This document shows positions 55,837 through 63,524 of a stretch of DNA of 64,000 nucleotides, piece by piece. This stretch comes from a virus, in IMG/VR virus record IMGVR_UViG_3300035661_000037, positions 18,712 through 82,711 of that record. One strand, 5' to 3'. Position 1 is the stretch's first letter. Every line of letters starts with the position of its first letter. A program made the translations under genes and the position numbers. The notes beneath the pieces were generated by a model, which saw only the letters and a program-made list of their open reading frames with translations, was not told the origin of the DNA and made no database searches.

Positions 55837-55982
55837 TTCTTTTTAGCCTTGGCCTTGGCTTTACGCGCAGTTGATAGGGCGATAGCTACCGCCTGAGCTT
55901 GGGTCATCTGTGGATGCTTCTTCAGCTCCATAGAAATATTTTTGCTTACTGACTTTTTTGAGTATCCTGCGATTAAGGGCAT
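55833..55982 (-). CDS. Small basic helical protein, DUF6496-like (49 aa)
   Basis: AAGGAG precedes the ATG at 55982. The product has a GYSKKSVSKNISMELKKHP start, a QAVAIALSTARKA helix and an extreme Lys/Ala tail (KAKAKAKKK). This matches the short DUF6496-like phage proteins found by portal genes. The basic tail suggests DNA or nucleoprotein contact. It is too short for most gene finders. The stop overlaps the portal ATG. Confidence 0.72.
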   Translation of the reverse strand: MPLIAGYSKKSVSKNISMELKKHPQMTQAQAVAIALSTARKAKAKAKKK

Positions 55983-56009
55983 AGTTGGACTCCTTATAGG
56001 TATGCTGTG

Positions 56010-56038
56010 CTTATATCAGGTTTTTTTGGCTGTGTCAA
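56010..56038 (-). promoter_or_regulatory. sigma70-like promoter for portal operon
   Basis: TTGACA (56038-56033), 17-bp spacer ending CTGA, TATAAG (56015-56010), then CACAG. Consensus member of the - strand family, driving the DUF6496-like and portal genes. Confidence 0.78.
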
Positions 56039-56221
56039 CTAAAGTCCAAATATATCTTTAGCCGCCTGAAAGTCGTCACGTTCTTTAGGGTTGCAAGAAC
56101 TTGCATCATGGTGCTTAACTAGCGCCACAGCATCCCTAGAATTCTGGACGCTTGGGTTATTGAATCCGTTTATGACCTCGTTGGTTCTGGCGTAGGCGGC
56201 TTGTATTTCTGGTGGGGTCAT
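56039..56221 (-). CDS. Hypothetical protein (60 aa)
   Basis: Short soluble protein overlapping the TerL stop by 4 nt (ATGA), so coupled to it. A helical start (PPEIQAAYARTNEVING) and two acidic/basic helices follow. No motif recognised; it may be a packaging accessory because of its place. Confidence 0.55.
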   Translation of the reverse strand: MTPPEIQAAYARTNEVINGFNNPSVQNSRDAVALVKHHDASSCNPKERDDFQAAKDIFGL

Positions 56222-57639
56222 ATACCGGTTACTTGGATAGTCCCTATGGTATTTACCTTAGATGAGATGCCATAACGGCATGCGTCCGCACAATGGTCAT
56301 TTACCCCAGTCGTTATACAATCGTCTGGCTTGTTAGGGTCTACAGGTAAATCCGGTATTGTTGCGATGCAGTGCAGACAATCTTCGGTAAACAGTAGTGC
56401 TGGTTTCTCAACCACAGTCGCATGTGCTTGCAACATCAGGTCACACATCCGTGACCAGCCGACAGATCGAGAACTACTAGACTTCCAAGGGCGTTTAAAC
56501 TTTACGCCAAATTTTGCCATTTCGTCGCCTATGCTACCATCTCCACTTTTACGGTCATATACGTCACCGCAGCCTATCTGTACTCTACCTTTGATACCCC
56601 AAATTTCTTCTTTGCCTAATATTCCCTCAGCCAGTTCTCGCTCTGACAGTTTTAGTCCTTCATCTGGGGCGTCGTGTTTGCACGTAACCCATTCTTTAAC
56701 AATAACCTTAGTGCCTCGCGGGAACGATTTCGTCGCCCCATTGCTCATCTCGAACTCTCGCGTATCCTCAAGCTCCCCAAGCCATATACAAGCGCTTGGG
56801 CTAGACCACCCATAGTCAAAATGCCTAGATATCCTAAACCATTTTAACTGGTCTTTTGTAAAAGGTTTGCATACATTGTAGTCTCTATTGAAGGCATAGC
56901 CCATCAGTGTATTCCCAGCAGCATCCCAATCACCCAACGCCAACTGCTTATACTTTACTGGGTCTCCCATCGAGCGTAGCTGCCTCTCATAGGCTTCGTA
57001 GTCTACATGCGGATTCTCTCTAGCCCCAAAAGGTATGAATAGTTTTCGTACCCCGTTAGCATCTATAAACTCTTTGCCCGGTGTTGCTGGGTCAATATAC
57101 GTCTGTTTTAAATAGGTATGCGATATACCTGAAGGATTCGAAGTTAGCTGAAGGCGTGGTAGGCGATCCTTCCAAAATTGGTTTTCTATCTTAAGAGAAC
57201 CAATTCTTAAACGGGACTTTGCGTGGTTTATAATCTTGGAATCCAGCAAAGAACATTCATCTCCGATTATGCACACAAATTCTAAACCAGTCAAATTTTC
57301 TATTGTGGATTCAACATGTTCTGCGTGCATGAAGTGAATTGCTGACCCAGACTCCCAAGTAATTACCAAGTCCGTATAGTTAATTTTTACTAATCCGGCC
57401 TTAATATGCTCCCTCAAAATTGCGGGCATACTCATCGCACCCATAAAGTAATTTTTCTTAAGGTTCTTTGATGTGTTACGCAGTATTGCTATCTGGGCAC
57501 CAGGAACTTGTTCTGCAATCGTCATAGCTAGCACTTTATTTAAAAAAGTCTTACCTCCGCTAGCAGACCCCCCTCCAAAAACCTCGTTGGCTGTAGTGTT
57601 AAACATAAGCGTCTGCTTTTCAGTCAGGGTTATATCCAT
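56218..57639 (-). CDS. terL: Terminase large subunit
   Basis: 473 residues. ATPase: Walker A GGGSASGGKT near residues 17-26, an adenine-binding Q (EKQTLMFN) before it, and Walker B FVCIIGDEC near 122-130, with a coupling TSNPSG near 165. Nuclease part: an Asp in FDYGWSSPSA near 270, a later GCGDVYDRKSGDG, and a C-terminal ITTGVNDHCADACRYG. Order and length fit phage terminases that fill the prohead. The start overlaps the previous stop by 1 base. No small terminase is adjacent. Confidence 0.9.
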   Translation of the reverse strand: MDITLTEKQTLMFNTTANEVFGGGSASGGKTFLNKVLAMTIAEQVPGAQIAILRNTSKNLKKNYFMGAMSMPAILREHIKAGLVKINYTDLVITWESGSAIHFMHAEHVESTIENLTGLEFVCIIGDECSLLDSKIINHAKSRLRIGSLKIENQFWKDRLPRLQLTSNPSGISHTYLKQTYIDPATPGKEFIDANGVRKLFIPFGARENPHVDYEAYERQLRSMGDPVKYKQLALGDWDAAGNTLMGYAFNRDYNVCKPFTKDQLKWFRISRHFDYGWSSPSACIWLGELEDTREFEMSNGATKSFPRGTKVIVKEWVTCKHDAPDEGLKLSERELAEGILGKEEIWGIKGRVQIGCGDVYDRKSGDGSIGDEMAKFGVKFKRPWKSSSSRSVGWSRMCDLMLQAHATVVEKPALLFTEDCLHCIATIPDLPVDPNKPDDCITTGVNDHCADACRYGISSKVNTIGTIQVTGI

Positions 57640-57827
57640 TACGCGTTATCCTCCTCATCCATCACCAACTGCTCCAACGTACAAAATAACAGGAACGACG
57701 CTAAAGATGCCTGTAGCGCATACACAGCGCAGTCATTATTCTCGCCATACTCAGCACACATGGTGTCGTGCATCGCGTCTGCGGCATCCATGAGGGTCTT
57801 GGCTTGCTTTACTAGGGTATTAGGCAT
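57639..57827 (-). CDS. Hypothetical protein (62 aa)
   Basis: Helical, acidic protein with two Cys, starting behind a consensus-like promoter and AAAAGGAACG ribosome site. It precedes TerL with a 1-base overlap. A middle hydrophobic run (YALQASLASFLLFCTL) suggests a buried helix. Size and place could fit a very small TerS-type protein, but no HTH is seen. Function unknown. Confidence 0.6.
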   Translation of the reverse strand: MPNTLVKQAKTLMDAADAMHDTMCAEYGENNDCAVYALQASLASFLLFCTLEQLVMDEEDNA

Positions 57828-57859
57828 TAGCCGTTCCTTTTAAATTACATCTTAGACCA

Positions 57860-57887
57860 ATTATACCTATAAGAATATAATTTGCAA
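57860..57887 (-). promoter_or_regulatory. sigma70-like promoter before terminase genes
   Basis: TTGCAA (57887-57882), 16-bp spacer, perfect TATAAT (57865-57860). Lies between the stop of nrdB and the first packaging gene and marks the start of the virion gene block. Confidence 0.68.
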
Positions 57888-57890
57888 GGG

Positions 57891-58922
57891 CTAATGTCCT
57901 GCCCATACGTCCCCCCAAGTACCTGTCAACGCACCTTTAGCGTAATCAGTAACTCTATTCTCGAAGAAGTTCCCATGAATAGGGGCATTAATCATCTCAT
58001 CAATCCAAGGCAGCGTATTTTTCTTTTGCTTGAATATACCTTTGAGACCTAGCTGGATCAACCTGCGATCTGCGATATACCTTATATACTTTTTCAAATC
58101 TAGTTTATCAAGCCCCTCAAACTCACATTGGCCAAAGCACAAGTCAATGAACGCATCTTCTAGTTCGACCATCTTCTCAGCCGTAGCATAAATCTGCTGT
58201 TTTAACTCATCGTTCCAAACTTTTCGGTTTTCTTCTACCAATGTTCTGAACAGTTTGACCATCCCTTCAACGTGCATAGACTCATCGAGAATCGACCATG
58301 TTATTATCTGCCCCATACCTTGCATCTTACCGTGGCGGGGGAAGTTCAGCAGCATAGCAAAACTTGAGAACAGTTGCAATCCTTCAGTAAACGCGGAAAT
58401 TGCGGCAATCTGTTGCAATACGTTTTTATCTGACAGGTTCTTAAACTGTTCAAAGTAGTCGTGTTTGTCTGACATCTCTTTATATTTTAGAAACTCGTCG
58501 TAGATTGTTTCTGGCATACCTAATGTTTCAATAAGATGCGAATACGCAACCACATGAACCGACTCCCTAGCTGCAAATGACAGCAGCATCATCCTAACTT
58601 CCGGCTGTGGGAAATACGGTAGGTAGTTTTTAACATACCCCTCGGATACGTCAATATCCCCTTGAGTAAAAAATCTGAAAATATTGGTCAGAAAATCTTT
58701 CTCATTTACTGATAGTTTATGCTTCCAATCTTTTGTGTCTTCATGTAACGGGACTTCTTTGGGTAGCCAGTGCGCCGACTCGTGCTGCTCCCATAAATCG
58801 AATGCCCAAGGGTAGTTGAATGGTTTATACGACTTTCGCTCATCAGTTAGTTTCAAGTTTAGTTCTCTCTTTAAGTTGTTTAGATACTTTTGGAAGTGGC
58901 ATCCACAGTAAGCAGTCTTCAT
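57891..58922 (-). CDS. nrdB: Ribonucleotide reductase beta subunit (class I)
   Basis: Radical-generating small subunit of aerobic RNR. Metal ligand motifs: WEQHESAHW near residues 44-52, RESVHVVAYSHL near 118, TEGLQLFSSF near 175, and DESMHVEGM near 212. The first in-frame ATG is at 58922, but it overlaps the DUF551-like gene by 80 nt; a TTG at 58856 gives a more typical KLTDERKSYKPFNYPW start (321 aa), so that may be the true start. Works with nrdA to make dNTPs for phage replication. Confidence 0.9.
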   Translation of the reverse strand: MKTAYCGCHFQKYLNNLKRELNLKLTDERKSYKPFNYPWAFDLWEQHESAHWLPKEVPLHEDTKDWKHKLSVNEKDFLTNIFRFFTQGDIDVSEGYVKNYLPYFPQPEVRMMLLSFAARESVHVVAYSHLIETLGMPETIYDEFLKYKEMSDKHDYFEQFKNLSDKNVLQQIAAISAFTEGLQLFSSFAMLLNFPRHGKMQGMGQIITWSILDESMHVEGMVKLFRTLVEENRKVWNDELKQQIYATAEKMVELEDAFIDLCFGQCEFEGLDKLDLKKYIRYIADRRLIQLGLKGIFKQKKNTLPWIDEMINAPIHGNFFENRVTDYAKGALTGTWGDVWAGH

Positions 58923-59046
58923 CGCGCCAATGACCTATGTGCGCGATACCTGATTTAAGGTATATAAGTATCTTAACATTGGTTGGCGGCTTACTATCTT
59001 TTGGGTGCTGCCACATACTAGCTACCACAGGCAATGCACTCTTCAT
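58843..59046 (-). CDS. DUF551-like protein nested between nrdA and nrdB
   Basis: 67 residues. The pattern KPPTNVKILIYLKSG...HIGHWRDEDCLLWMPLPK matches the second half of DUF551 and ends with the typical W(M/A)PLP. It overlaps the end of nrdA by 29 nt and the 5' end of the longest nrdB frame. A second DUF551 protein occurs at 9271. Function of DUF551 is unknown; its place in the nucleotide operon might hint at a link. Confidence 0.65.
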   Translation of the reverse strand: MKSALPVVASMWQHPKDSKPPTNVKILIYLKSGIAHIGHWRDEDCLLWMPLPKVSKQLKERTKLETN

Positions 59047-60775
59047 CTAGCTTAACCCTCTCAACTTTTTGACTAATCTTGTCACCCTTTTTTATCTTAT
59101 CACTACGGCAGTAATACAAAGATTTTAATCCTTTCTTCCAAGCACTGAAGTGTGCTTTATGAAGTTCAGCAATACTTGTATTAGGCATGAAAAACAGGTT
59201 TACTGACTGCCCCTGATCTATCAACTGCGCCCTAGCAGCGGCCATCTCAATAATATACGCCTGGTCTATCTCCATCGCTGTCTTGAATACGTCTTTCTCC
59301 CAATCACTTAAACACGTTAGCGATTGCGCAGAGCCGTTGTCAGTCGTTATAGTCGCCCAAGCCGTGGCATACTCCTCATCAGATAACTTAGATTTTAGTA
59401 GCTTATCAAGGTGCTTATTTTTCTGAAAATAGCTCCCACTAAGTGTATCTTGCCTATAACCATTGGCCCGATACGGCTCTATAGAAGGCGATGTGTTGCC
59501 CATTATAATACTACTCGAAGCGGTTGGCGCCACAGCCATAGTATGTGAAAATCTATGTCCATATCCAACAGCATCGGGCGCTTCTCCTCGTTCTTCCGCA
59601 AGTGCTTTACTAGCTTGTTTTAGCTTATCGTTAATTAGTTTAAAGCTATTAAGATTAATTCCAAATGCCATCGGTGACTCAAATGGGATACCTTTAGATT
59701 GTAGATAACTATGGAATCCAAGAACACCTACTCCAATACTGCGTTCGTGTTTCGCCGAATTTACTGCCTTCCATAGCGGTTCACCTGCGTCCTCACAGAA
59801 AACGTCCAACACATTATCCAGCATCTCGGCCACATCTTTAATAAACTGAGAATCATCTTTCCAAGCATCATAGTAGTCCATATTCAGACTAGACAAGCAA
59901 CATACCGCTGTCCTAGTAGAACTTACTGGTAGCTCGATCTCAGCACATAGATTAGAGTTTTTAATCTTCAACCCTTTATCTTTCAGCCATACCGGCAACG
60001 CAGCATTAGCGGTATCAATGAAATGCAAATATGGCTCCCCTGTCTGCATTCTTGTCTCAAGAATCATCTGCCATAGGTATTTCGCAGATACAGTATTCAC
60101 AACAACACTTGAGGCGGGGTCATGCAGAGACCAAGAGTCGTCAAAATCTGGGTCGCGCATACAGTTTTCAATTATCTTCATAAAATCATCTGTAATATTG
60201 ATACCGTGATGAAGATTTGTACACCTTACATTCTGATCCCCAGTAGGTTTACGCATCTCAATAAACTGTAGGATATCTGGGTGGTTGATGTCTAGGTAAG
60301 ATGCGTAGGATCCCCTCCTTGTTGTGCCTTGCTTGTAGGCCAAACAATGAAAGTCATATACCTTCAGATGGGGCATTACACCAACCGACTTATCATCAGA
60401 TGATCTAATACCTACGTAAGTCCCTACCCCACCACCCGTTACAGACAGCCACGCTGTTTCAGACATCGTGTTAATAAGCCCTTCGGTCGTATCTTCCATA
60501 GAGTTAAGGAAGCAACTGATAGGTAACCCCTTCTTACTACGCCCATAAGAAAGTATCGGCGTAGAATAAGATAGCCAATGGCTACTTGAATAATCATAAA
60601 GCCGTTGGGCATGGTCTTGGTCAGACGCAAATTTAGAACTCACGAATGCATACCGTTCTTGCGGAGATACTTCACTAGGAAGCATATAAGACTCTTTTAG
60701 GCGTTTTAGACCTAGCTCGTCGAACAAGGCATCTCTTGACACATCTATTTTTATATCGTACTTCACTGGTATCAC
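59018..60775 (-). CDS. nrdA: Ribonucleotide reductase alpha subunit (class I)
   Basis: 585 residues, without an N-terminal ATP-cone. Catalytic core features: LPISCFLNSM near residue 85 (first redox Cys), VTGGGVGTYVG near 105, NSNLCAEIELP near 275 (active-site Cys) and TRTAVCCLSSLN near 290. Also seen is VNLFFMPNTSI near 520, and the C-terminal CIACGS pair, which passes electrons to the active site. Short compared with host NrdA, typical for phage enzymes. Makes dNTPs with nrdB. It sits 46 nt downstream of thyX. Confidence 0.92.
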   Translation of the reverse strand: MIPVKYDIKIDVSRDALFDELGLKRLKESYMLPSEVSPQERYAFVSSKFASDQDHAQRLYDYSSSHWLSYSTPILSYGRSKKGLPISCFLNSMEDTTEGLINTMSETAWLSVTGGGVGTYVGIRSSDDKSVGVMPHLKVYDFHCLAYKQGTTRRGSYASYLDINHPDILQFIEMRKPTGDQNVRCTNLHHGINITDDFMKIIENCMRDPDFDDSWSLHDPASSVVVNTVSAKYLWQMILETRMQTGEPYLHFIDTANAALPVWLKDKGLKIKNSNLCAEIELPVSSTRTAVCCLSSLNMDYYDAWKDDSQFIKDVAEMLDNVLDVFCEDAGEPLWKAVNSAKHERSIGVGVLGFHSYLQSKGIPFESPMAFGINLNSFKLINDKLKQASKALAEERGEAPDAVGYGHRFSHTMAVAPTASSSIIMGNTSPSIEPYRANGYRQDTLSGSYFQKNKHLDKLLKSKLSDEEYATAWATITTDNGSAQSLTCLSDWEKDVFKTAMEIDQAYIIEMAAARAQLIDQGQSVNLFFMPNTSIAELHKAHFSAWKKGLKSLYYCRSDKIKKGDKISQKVERVKLDEECIACGS

Positions 60776-60821
60776 CTGTTGTAGTTTGAATTAATATTAT
60801 ACCATCTATTTCGAGGATGTG

Positions 60822-61628
60822 CTACATCTCTTCAAGATATTTACGATACTGTTTCCAGCCTCGGAAGTTTGCGTAGAACTTGTCGTCTATTCTCGACTGA
60901 GCTTGGTGCTCAACAGGCGACATATGCGCGGGCTTAGACAGTACTAATTTATCATGTAGTTCAATGTCTTTATAAGGTGTTGGCGATGACTGGTCATGGT
61001 TCAAATAACTTACACGGGCACAACGAGCTGCTGAGAATTTTAAGCAGTCTTTTACAGAATACTCGACAATTTCTGACGTGCTGACGTAGGGTATGTGCCA
61101 CTCCCCCTCCGCGAGTTGTGTTGGGGTGCTTGCATCATGTGCGGCTCGCATTACTTTCGCCAATACTTGAATCTCTGGTTGCGCGTCAGGATGGTCGCGG
61201 AGTTCGTAGAAGTTATCCCACTCGGTGGACGTTACTACCACGTGCATCCACTGGAACGGCTCCAAAATTCTGTTGACAATCTGCTTATGACAGTTCTCCT
61301 TGACCATGTTCTGTGCTGTAGCTGATGCTAACTGTGCTGCGGTTCTCCAATAGTGCTGAGAATATTCTAGGCTGGTACCAGACAGTTCCTCACGCGCCTG
61401 CATCCCTGCTTGGTTCTTGCCCCAGTGTACTGGCGTGGCAGGATCAGTTAGAACTTGCTCAATCATCTTTGCTACAGGGATTGCGCGGGAAGATGCTGCA
61501 TTTCTCGAAAACACCCTGTGCGTCATAACTTCGCTATGGATGAACCTATGGTACTTTAACTGCATCGTAGTGATGCGTACTCCGTTAGTATTTACGCTGT
61601 CTAAGATAATTTTGGCTTCGATTGTCAT
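60822..61628 (-). CDS. thyX: FAD-dependent thymidylate synthase
   Basis: 268 residues. The ThyX signature RHRxxSxNxxSxR is seen as THRVFSRNAASSR near residues 36-48. Other family pieces are a long helical region and LKFSAARCARVSYL near 200. Converts dUMP to dTMP using folate and FAD, independent of host ThyA. The ATG overlaps the HExxH gene stop (ATGA). A weak -10 (TATAAT) lies near the downstream nrdA gene. The first signature Arg is Thr here. Confidence 0.85.
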   Translation of the reverse strand: MTIEAKIILDSVNTNGVRITTMQLKYHRFIHSEVMTHRVFSRNAASSRAIPVAKMIEQVLTDPATPVHWGKNQAGMQAREELSGTSLEYSQHYWRTAAQLASATAQNMVKENCHKQIVNRILEPFQWMHVVVTSTEWDNFYELRDHPDAQPEIQVLAKVMRAAHDASTPTQLAEGEWHIPYVSTSEIVEYSVKDCLKFSAARCARVSYLNHDQSSPTPYKDIELHDKLVLSKPAHMSPVEHQAQSRIDDKFYANFRGWKQYRKYLEEM

Positions 61629-62044
61629 GCTTTATCCTTTATCGTTTCTTGAGGCGTTATTATACCAGACTTATTCTTCTTAGGTAGTGCAAAAACTTTC
61701 TCGGTTACTTTAGCATACAAGAACTCGATCAAATATGCCAGCGTTTCGACCTTGTCATCCGTCGGGTTGATACTCGCACGTTTTAGGATGAACACGGAAG
61801 TGTGTACTACCTCATGTAGAATAGTTGACGAATTGTTGTCAAATACGCCTAAAAGGTACACAACTTCTTCGTTACTGTGTACTTCTTCACAAGCTAGTCC
61901 AGCAGCGTCCTCGGTATTTTCAGGGTAATCTTCGCCGTGTATGTGCTTGTAAGTCCTCTCAAAGGTCTTTCGATCTCTGCATATGTATAGAACGCCCCCA
62001 AATAGTGGTATCGGTATCTTTGATACTGTACGAGGCAGTGTCAT
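61625..62044 (-). CDS. HExxH zinc-peptidase-like protein
   Basis: 139 residues. A clear HEVVH motif (ILHEVVHTS, near residue 77) with a downstream Glu (VETLAYLIEF, near 99) fits the gluzincin type of zinc site. The rest is a small alpha/beta protein with LFGGVLYICRDRKTFERTY. It lacks a signal peptide and is embedded in the nucleotide metabolism operon by 4-nt overlaps. It could be a protease or a de-metallated relative. No family name is certain. Confidence 0.65.
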   Translation of the reverse strand: MTLPRTVSKIPIPLFGGVLYICRDRKTFERTYKHIHGEDYPENTEDAAGLACEEVHSNEEVVYLLGVFDNNSSTILHEVVHTSVFILKRASINPTDDKVETLAYLIEFLYAKVTEKVFALPKKNKSGIITPQETIKDKA

Positions 62045-62424
62045 TTAACAATTACATTGACACAAGCAGCTGTGCCAGATATCGGCGGCGTTGCAGCGCT
62101 TATCTTACGCTCGTAGCGATCAGTACAATGTGGTGTACCACAGGTCTTTACATCTGTAGGTATCCATACAAGATTACTAACTGCGTCGCATCCTCCGCAA
62201 GCTAGTGGGATGACATGGTTTATCTGCCAGCCTTCGCAGTTGCCAGAACTCTGCGTAGTCGCTGGGCATGGGTGTATCCGCTTAAATGCTGTTAAAACAT
62301 CAGATCGTCTAGTGATTACACCTGAACTATCTCGTAATGGTGCCCCACAGTAACGTGTTTCCAAGAGTGCTTGATCGGCGTAGGCGGGGATGCTTAGAGT
62401 AAGTAGCAGTATAAATTTAAACAT
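62041..62424 (-). CDS. Secreted HNH-type endonuclease
   Basis: 127 residues. The N-terminus is a signal peptide (MFKFILLLTLSIPAYA, then D), followed by a Cys-rich domain with the HNH core WQINHVIPLACGGCDAVSNLVWIP near residues 66-90. Several Cys pairs are consistent with a periplasmic or secreted nuclease. Phages carry such exported HNH proteins rarely; the export suggests a role outside the cytoplasm, for example degrading foreign DNA or affecting superinfection. The start overlaps the preceding stop. Confidence 0.75.
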   Translation of the reverse strand: MFKFILLLTLSIPAYADQALLETRYCGAPLRDSSGVITRRSDVLTAFKRIHPCPATTQSSGNCEGWQINHVIPLACGGCDAVSNLVWIPTDVKTCGTPHCTDRYERKISAATPPISGTAACVNVIVK

Positions 62425-62581
62425 TGGTAGTCTCCTGTTTAGTATTGTAATCTAACATATGCAGCATATTATCATAGGTGATGGCTACTTCTAACTGGTT
62501 ATAGTAAGCACACATTAACCCCCAAGCGTTGCAGGTAGTCATGAGTACTTGGTGTAGTTTTAGGTGATTACTGTCACTCAT
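62417..62581 (-). CDS. Small hypothetical protein (54 aa)
   Basis: The ATG at 62581 lies by the stop of the previous small gene, and its stop runs 8 nt into the HNH gene. The product is acidic and helical (HLKLHQVLMTTCNAWGLMC), with several Met and Cys residues. No motif recognised. Overlaps on both sides make it a likely operon member despite its size. Confidence 0.55.
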   Translation of the reverse strand: MSDSNHLKLHQVLMTTCNAWGLMCAYYNQLEVAITYDNMLHMLDYNTKQETTNV

Positions 62582-62732
62582 GGAAGTCGCGGGTATCTAC
62601 ATAAAACATTATAGCTGTTGCCCATGCTATCGCTTCCCAGTATCGCTCGGTGTATACAGCATATACAGCGCTACCTACCAGACTTACGATGACTATGGCT
62701 TTGTAATACTTATTATGCTGTACGTTATTCAT
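62574..62732 (-). CDS. Small membrane protein (52 aa)
   Basis: A 52-residue frame with GGAG before the ATG and overlaps with both neighbours. It has two hydrophobic stretches, residues about 10-26 (KAIVIVSLVGSAVYAVY) and 31-43, so probably a short membrane hairpin or one TM helix and one amphipathic helix. Function unknown. Confidence 0.55.
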   Translation of the reverse strand: MNNVQHNKYYKAIVIVSLVGSAVYAVYTERYWEAIAWATAIMFYVDTRDFHE

Positions 62733-62970
62733 CTTTATTCTCCACGATTAGTATAGCAGCTTTTACACCGCCTTGGAACAGCGCTTGACGTGTTTCGGGT
62801 GACAGCCACAACATAAACTGAGGCATCAGGTCTTCGTGGATCTCGGTGAAGCTGTTGCGACCTACGCCACCTGATCGCATCTTGGATGAGTCTAGGCGCT
62901 TGTTATCCTTAAAATGACCTGCCTGCTTCTTATACTTCTTGCAGATTTTTGTTATATTTATATAGTTCAT
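62725..62970 (-). CDS. KilA-N-like small DNA-binding protein, paralog 2
   Basis: 81 residues, start NYINITKICKKYKKQAGHFKDN, a short form of the KilA-N DNA-binding domain, followed by IHEDLMPQFMLWLSPETRQAL. It is clearly related to the gene at 63015 (shared ICK and HFKDN and LWLS elements). GAGG precedes the ATG, and the promoter is at 62997-63025. Probably an early regulator or a DNA-binding host takeover protein. Confidence 0.65.
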   Translation of the reverse strand: MNYINITKICKKYKKQAGHFKDNKRLDSSKMRSGGVGRNSFTEIHEDLMPQFMLWLSPETRQALFQGGVKAAILIVENKDE

Positions 62971-62996
62971 TTGCTGTCCTCAAAAATGTATGATAT

Positions 62997-63025
62997 ATTA
63001 TCGCTTAATTAAGGTTATTTGTCAA
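62997..63025 (-). promoter_or_regulatory. sigma70-like promoter for KilA-N paralog 2
   Basis: TTGACA (63025-63020), 17-bp spacer, GATAAT (63002-62997). Overlaps the end of the upstream paralog. Confidence 0.72.
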
Positions 63026-63278
63026 CTGGTTTCTTATATGTTTTAGCAAATGCTAGGGTGGCTTCGATTCCTTGGGTGGCTAACATGATTCGTAACTTTG
63101 GTTCAGTGAACGACAGCCATTGTAAGAAGTCTATAAGCAGGTCTTCAGAGATCTCAGTATGTATCTTCTTACCGTTTTTAACTATCTTAAACCCTGACTT
63201 GTCCGCATAGTTATCTTTGAAGTGTGCTGGGAGTTTTCCAAATCTCTTGCATATTTCTGTTATGTTTGTTGGGTTCAT
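63015..63278 (-). CDS. KilA-N-like small DNA-binding protein, paralog 1
   Basis: 87 residues, NPTNITEICKRFGKLPAHFKDN at the front and EISEDLLIDFLQWLS in the middle, the compact KilA-N form of phage regulators. GAGG precedes the ATG, with the promoter at 63304-63332. Two tandem paralogs, each with its own promoter, suggest a duplication with separated regulation. Function unknown beyond likely DNA binding. Confidence 0.65.
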   Translation of the reverse strand: MNPTNITEICKRFGKLPAHFKDNYADKSGFKIVKNGKKIHTEISEDLLIDFLQWLSFTEPKLRIMLATQGIEATLAFAKTYKKPVDK

Positions 63279-63303
63279 TTGTTACCTCATTTAAGTTACG
63301 ACT

Positions 63304-63332
63304 ATTATATATCTGTTTATGGATAGTGTCAA
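63304..63332 (-). promoter_or_regulatory. Near-consensus sigma70 promoter
   Basis: TTGACA (63332-63327), 17-bp spacer, TATAAT (63309-63304). Consensus at both boxes; the best match in the window on the - strand. Drives the KilA-N-like genes. Confidence 0.85.
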
Positions 63333-63410
63333 ACGGTATTTAACTATCTAAAATCGGATAGTAATGAGTGGTAGGTTGTGGCGTATGGTTGAGTATACCG
63401 CCGCGTAGCC

Positions 63411-63434
63411 AAAAAATAGGGGGGATACGCCCCA
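63411..63434 (-). terminator. Possible Rho-independent terminator
   Basis: On the - strand GGGG-CGTAT-CCCC followed by CCTATTTTTT. The stem is only 4 bp (strong GC), and the T-run is good. It ends the small genes at 63477-63987. The 200-nt region from 63279 otherwise holds only this site and a promoter. Confidence 0.6.
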
Positions 63435-63476
63435 CTAATTTTAGACGGATTAATACCCCAACGAAGGGGCGGTACA

Positions 63477-63524
63477 TTATTTATTACGTTTAAATGCCAA
63501 CAATAAAAATATAATCAAACTCAT
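63477..63524 (-). CDS. Possible 15-aa membrane peptide
   Basis: The frame MSLIIFLLLAFKRNK starts in an ATGA overlap with the stop of the 83-aa gene. It is a hydrophobic run with a basic end, like a tiny TM peptide. Low certainty because of the length; the coupling and sequence make it interesting. Confidence 0.3.
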   Translation of the reverse strand: MSLIIFLLLAFKRNK

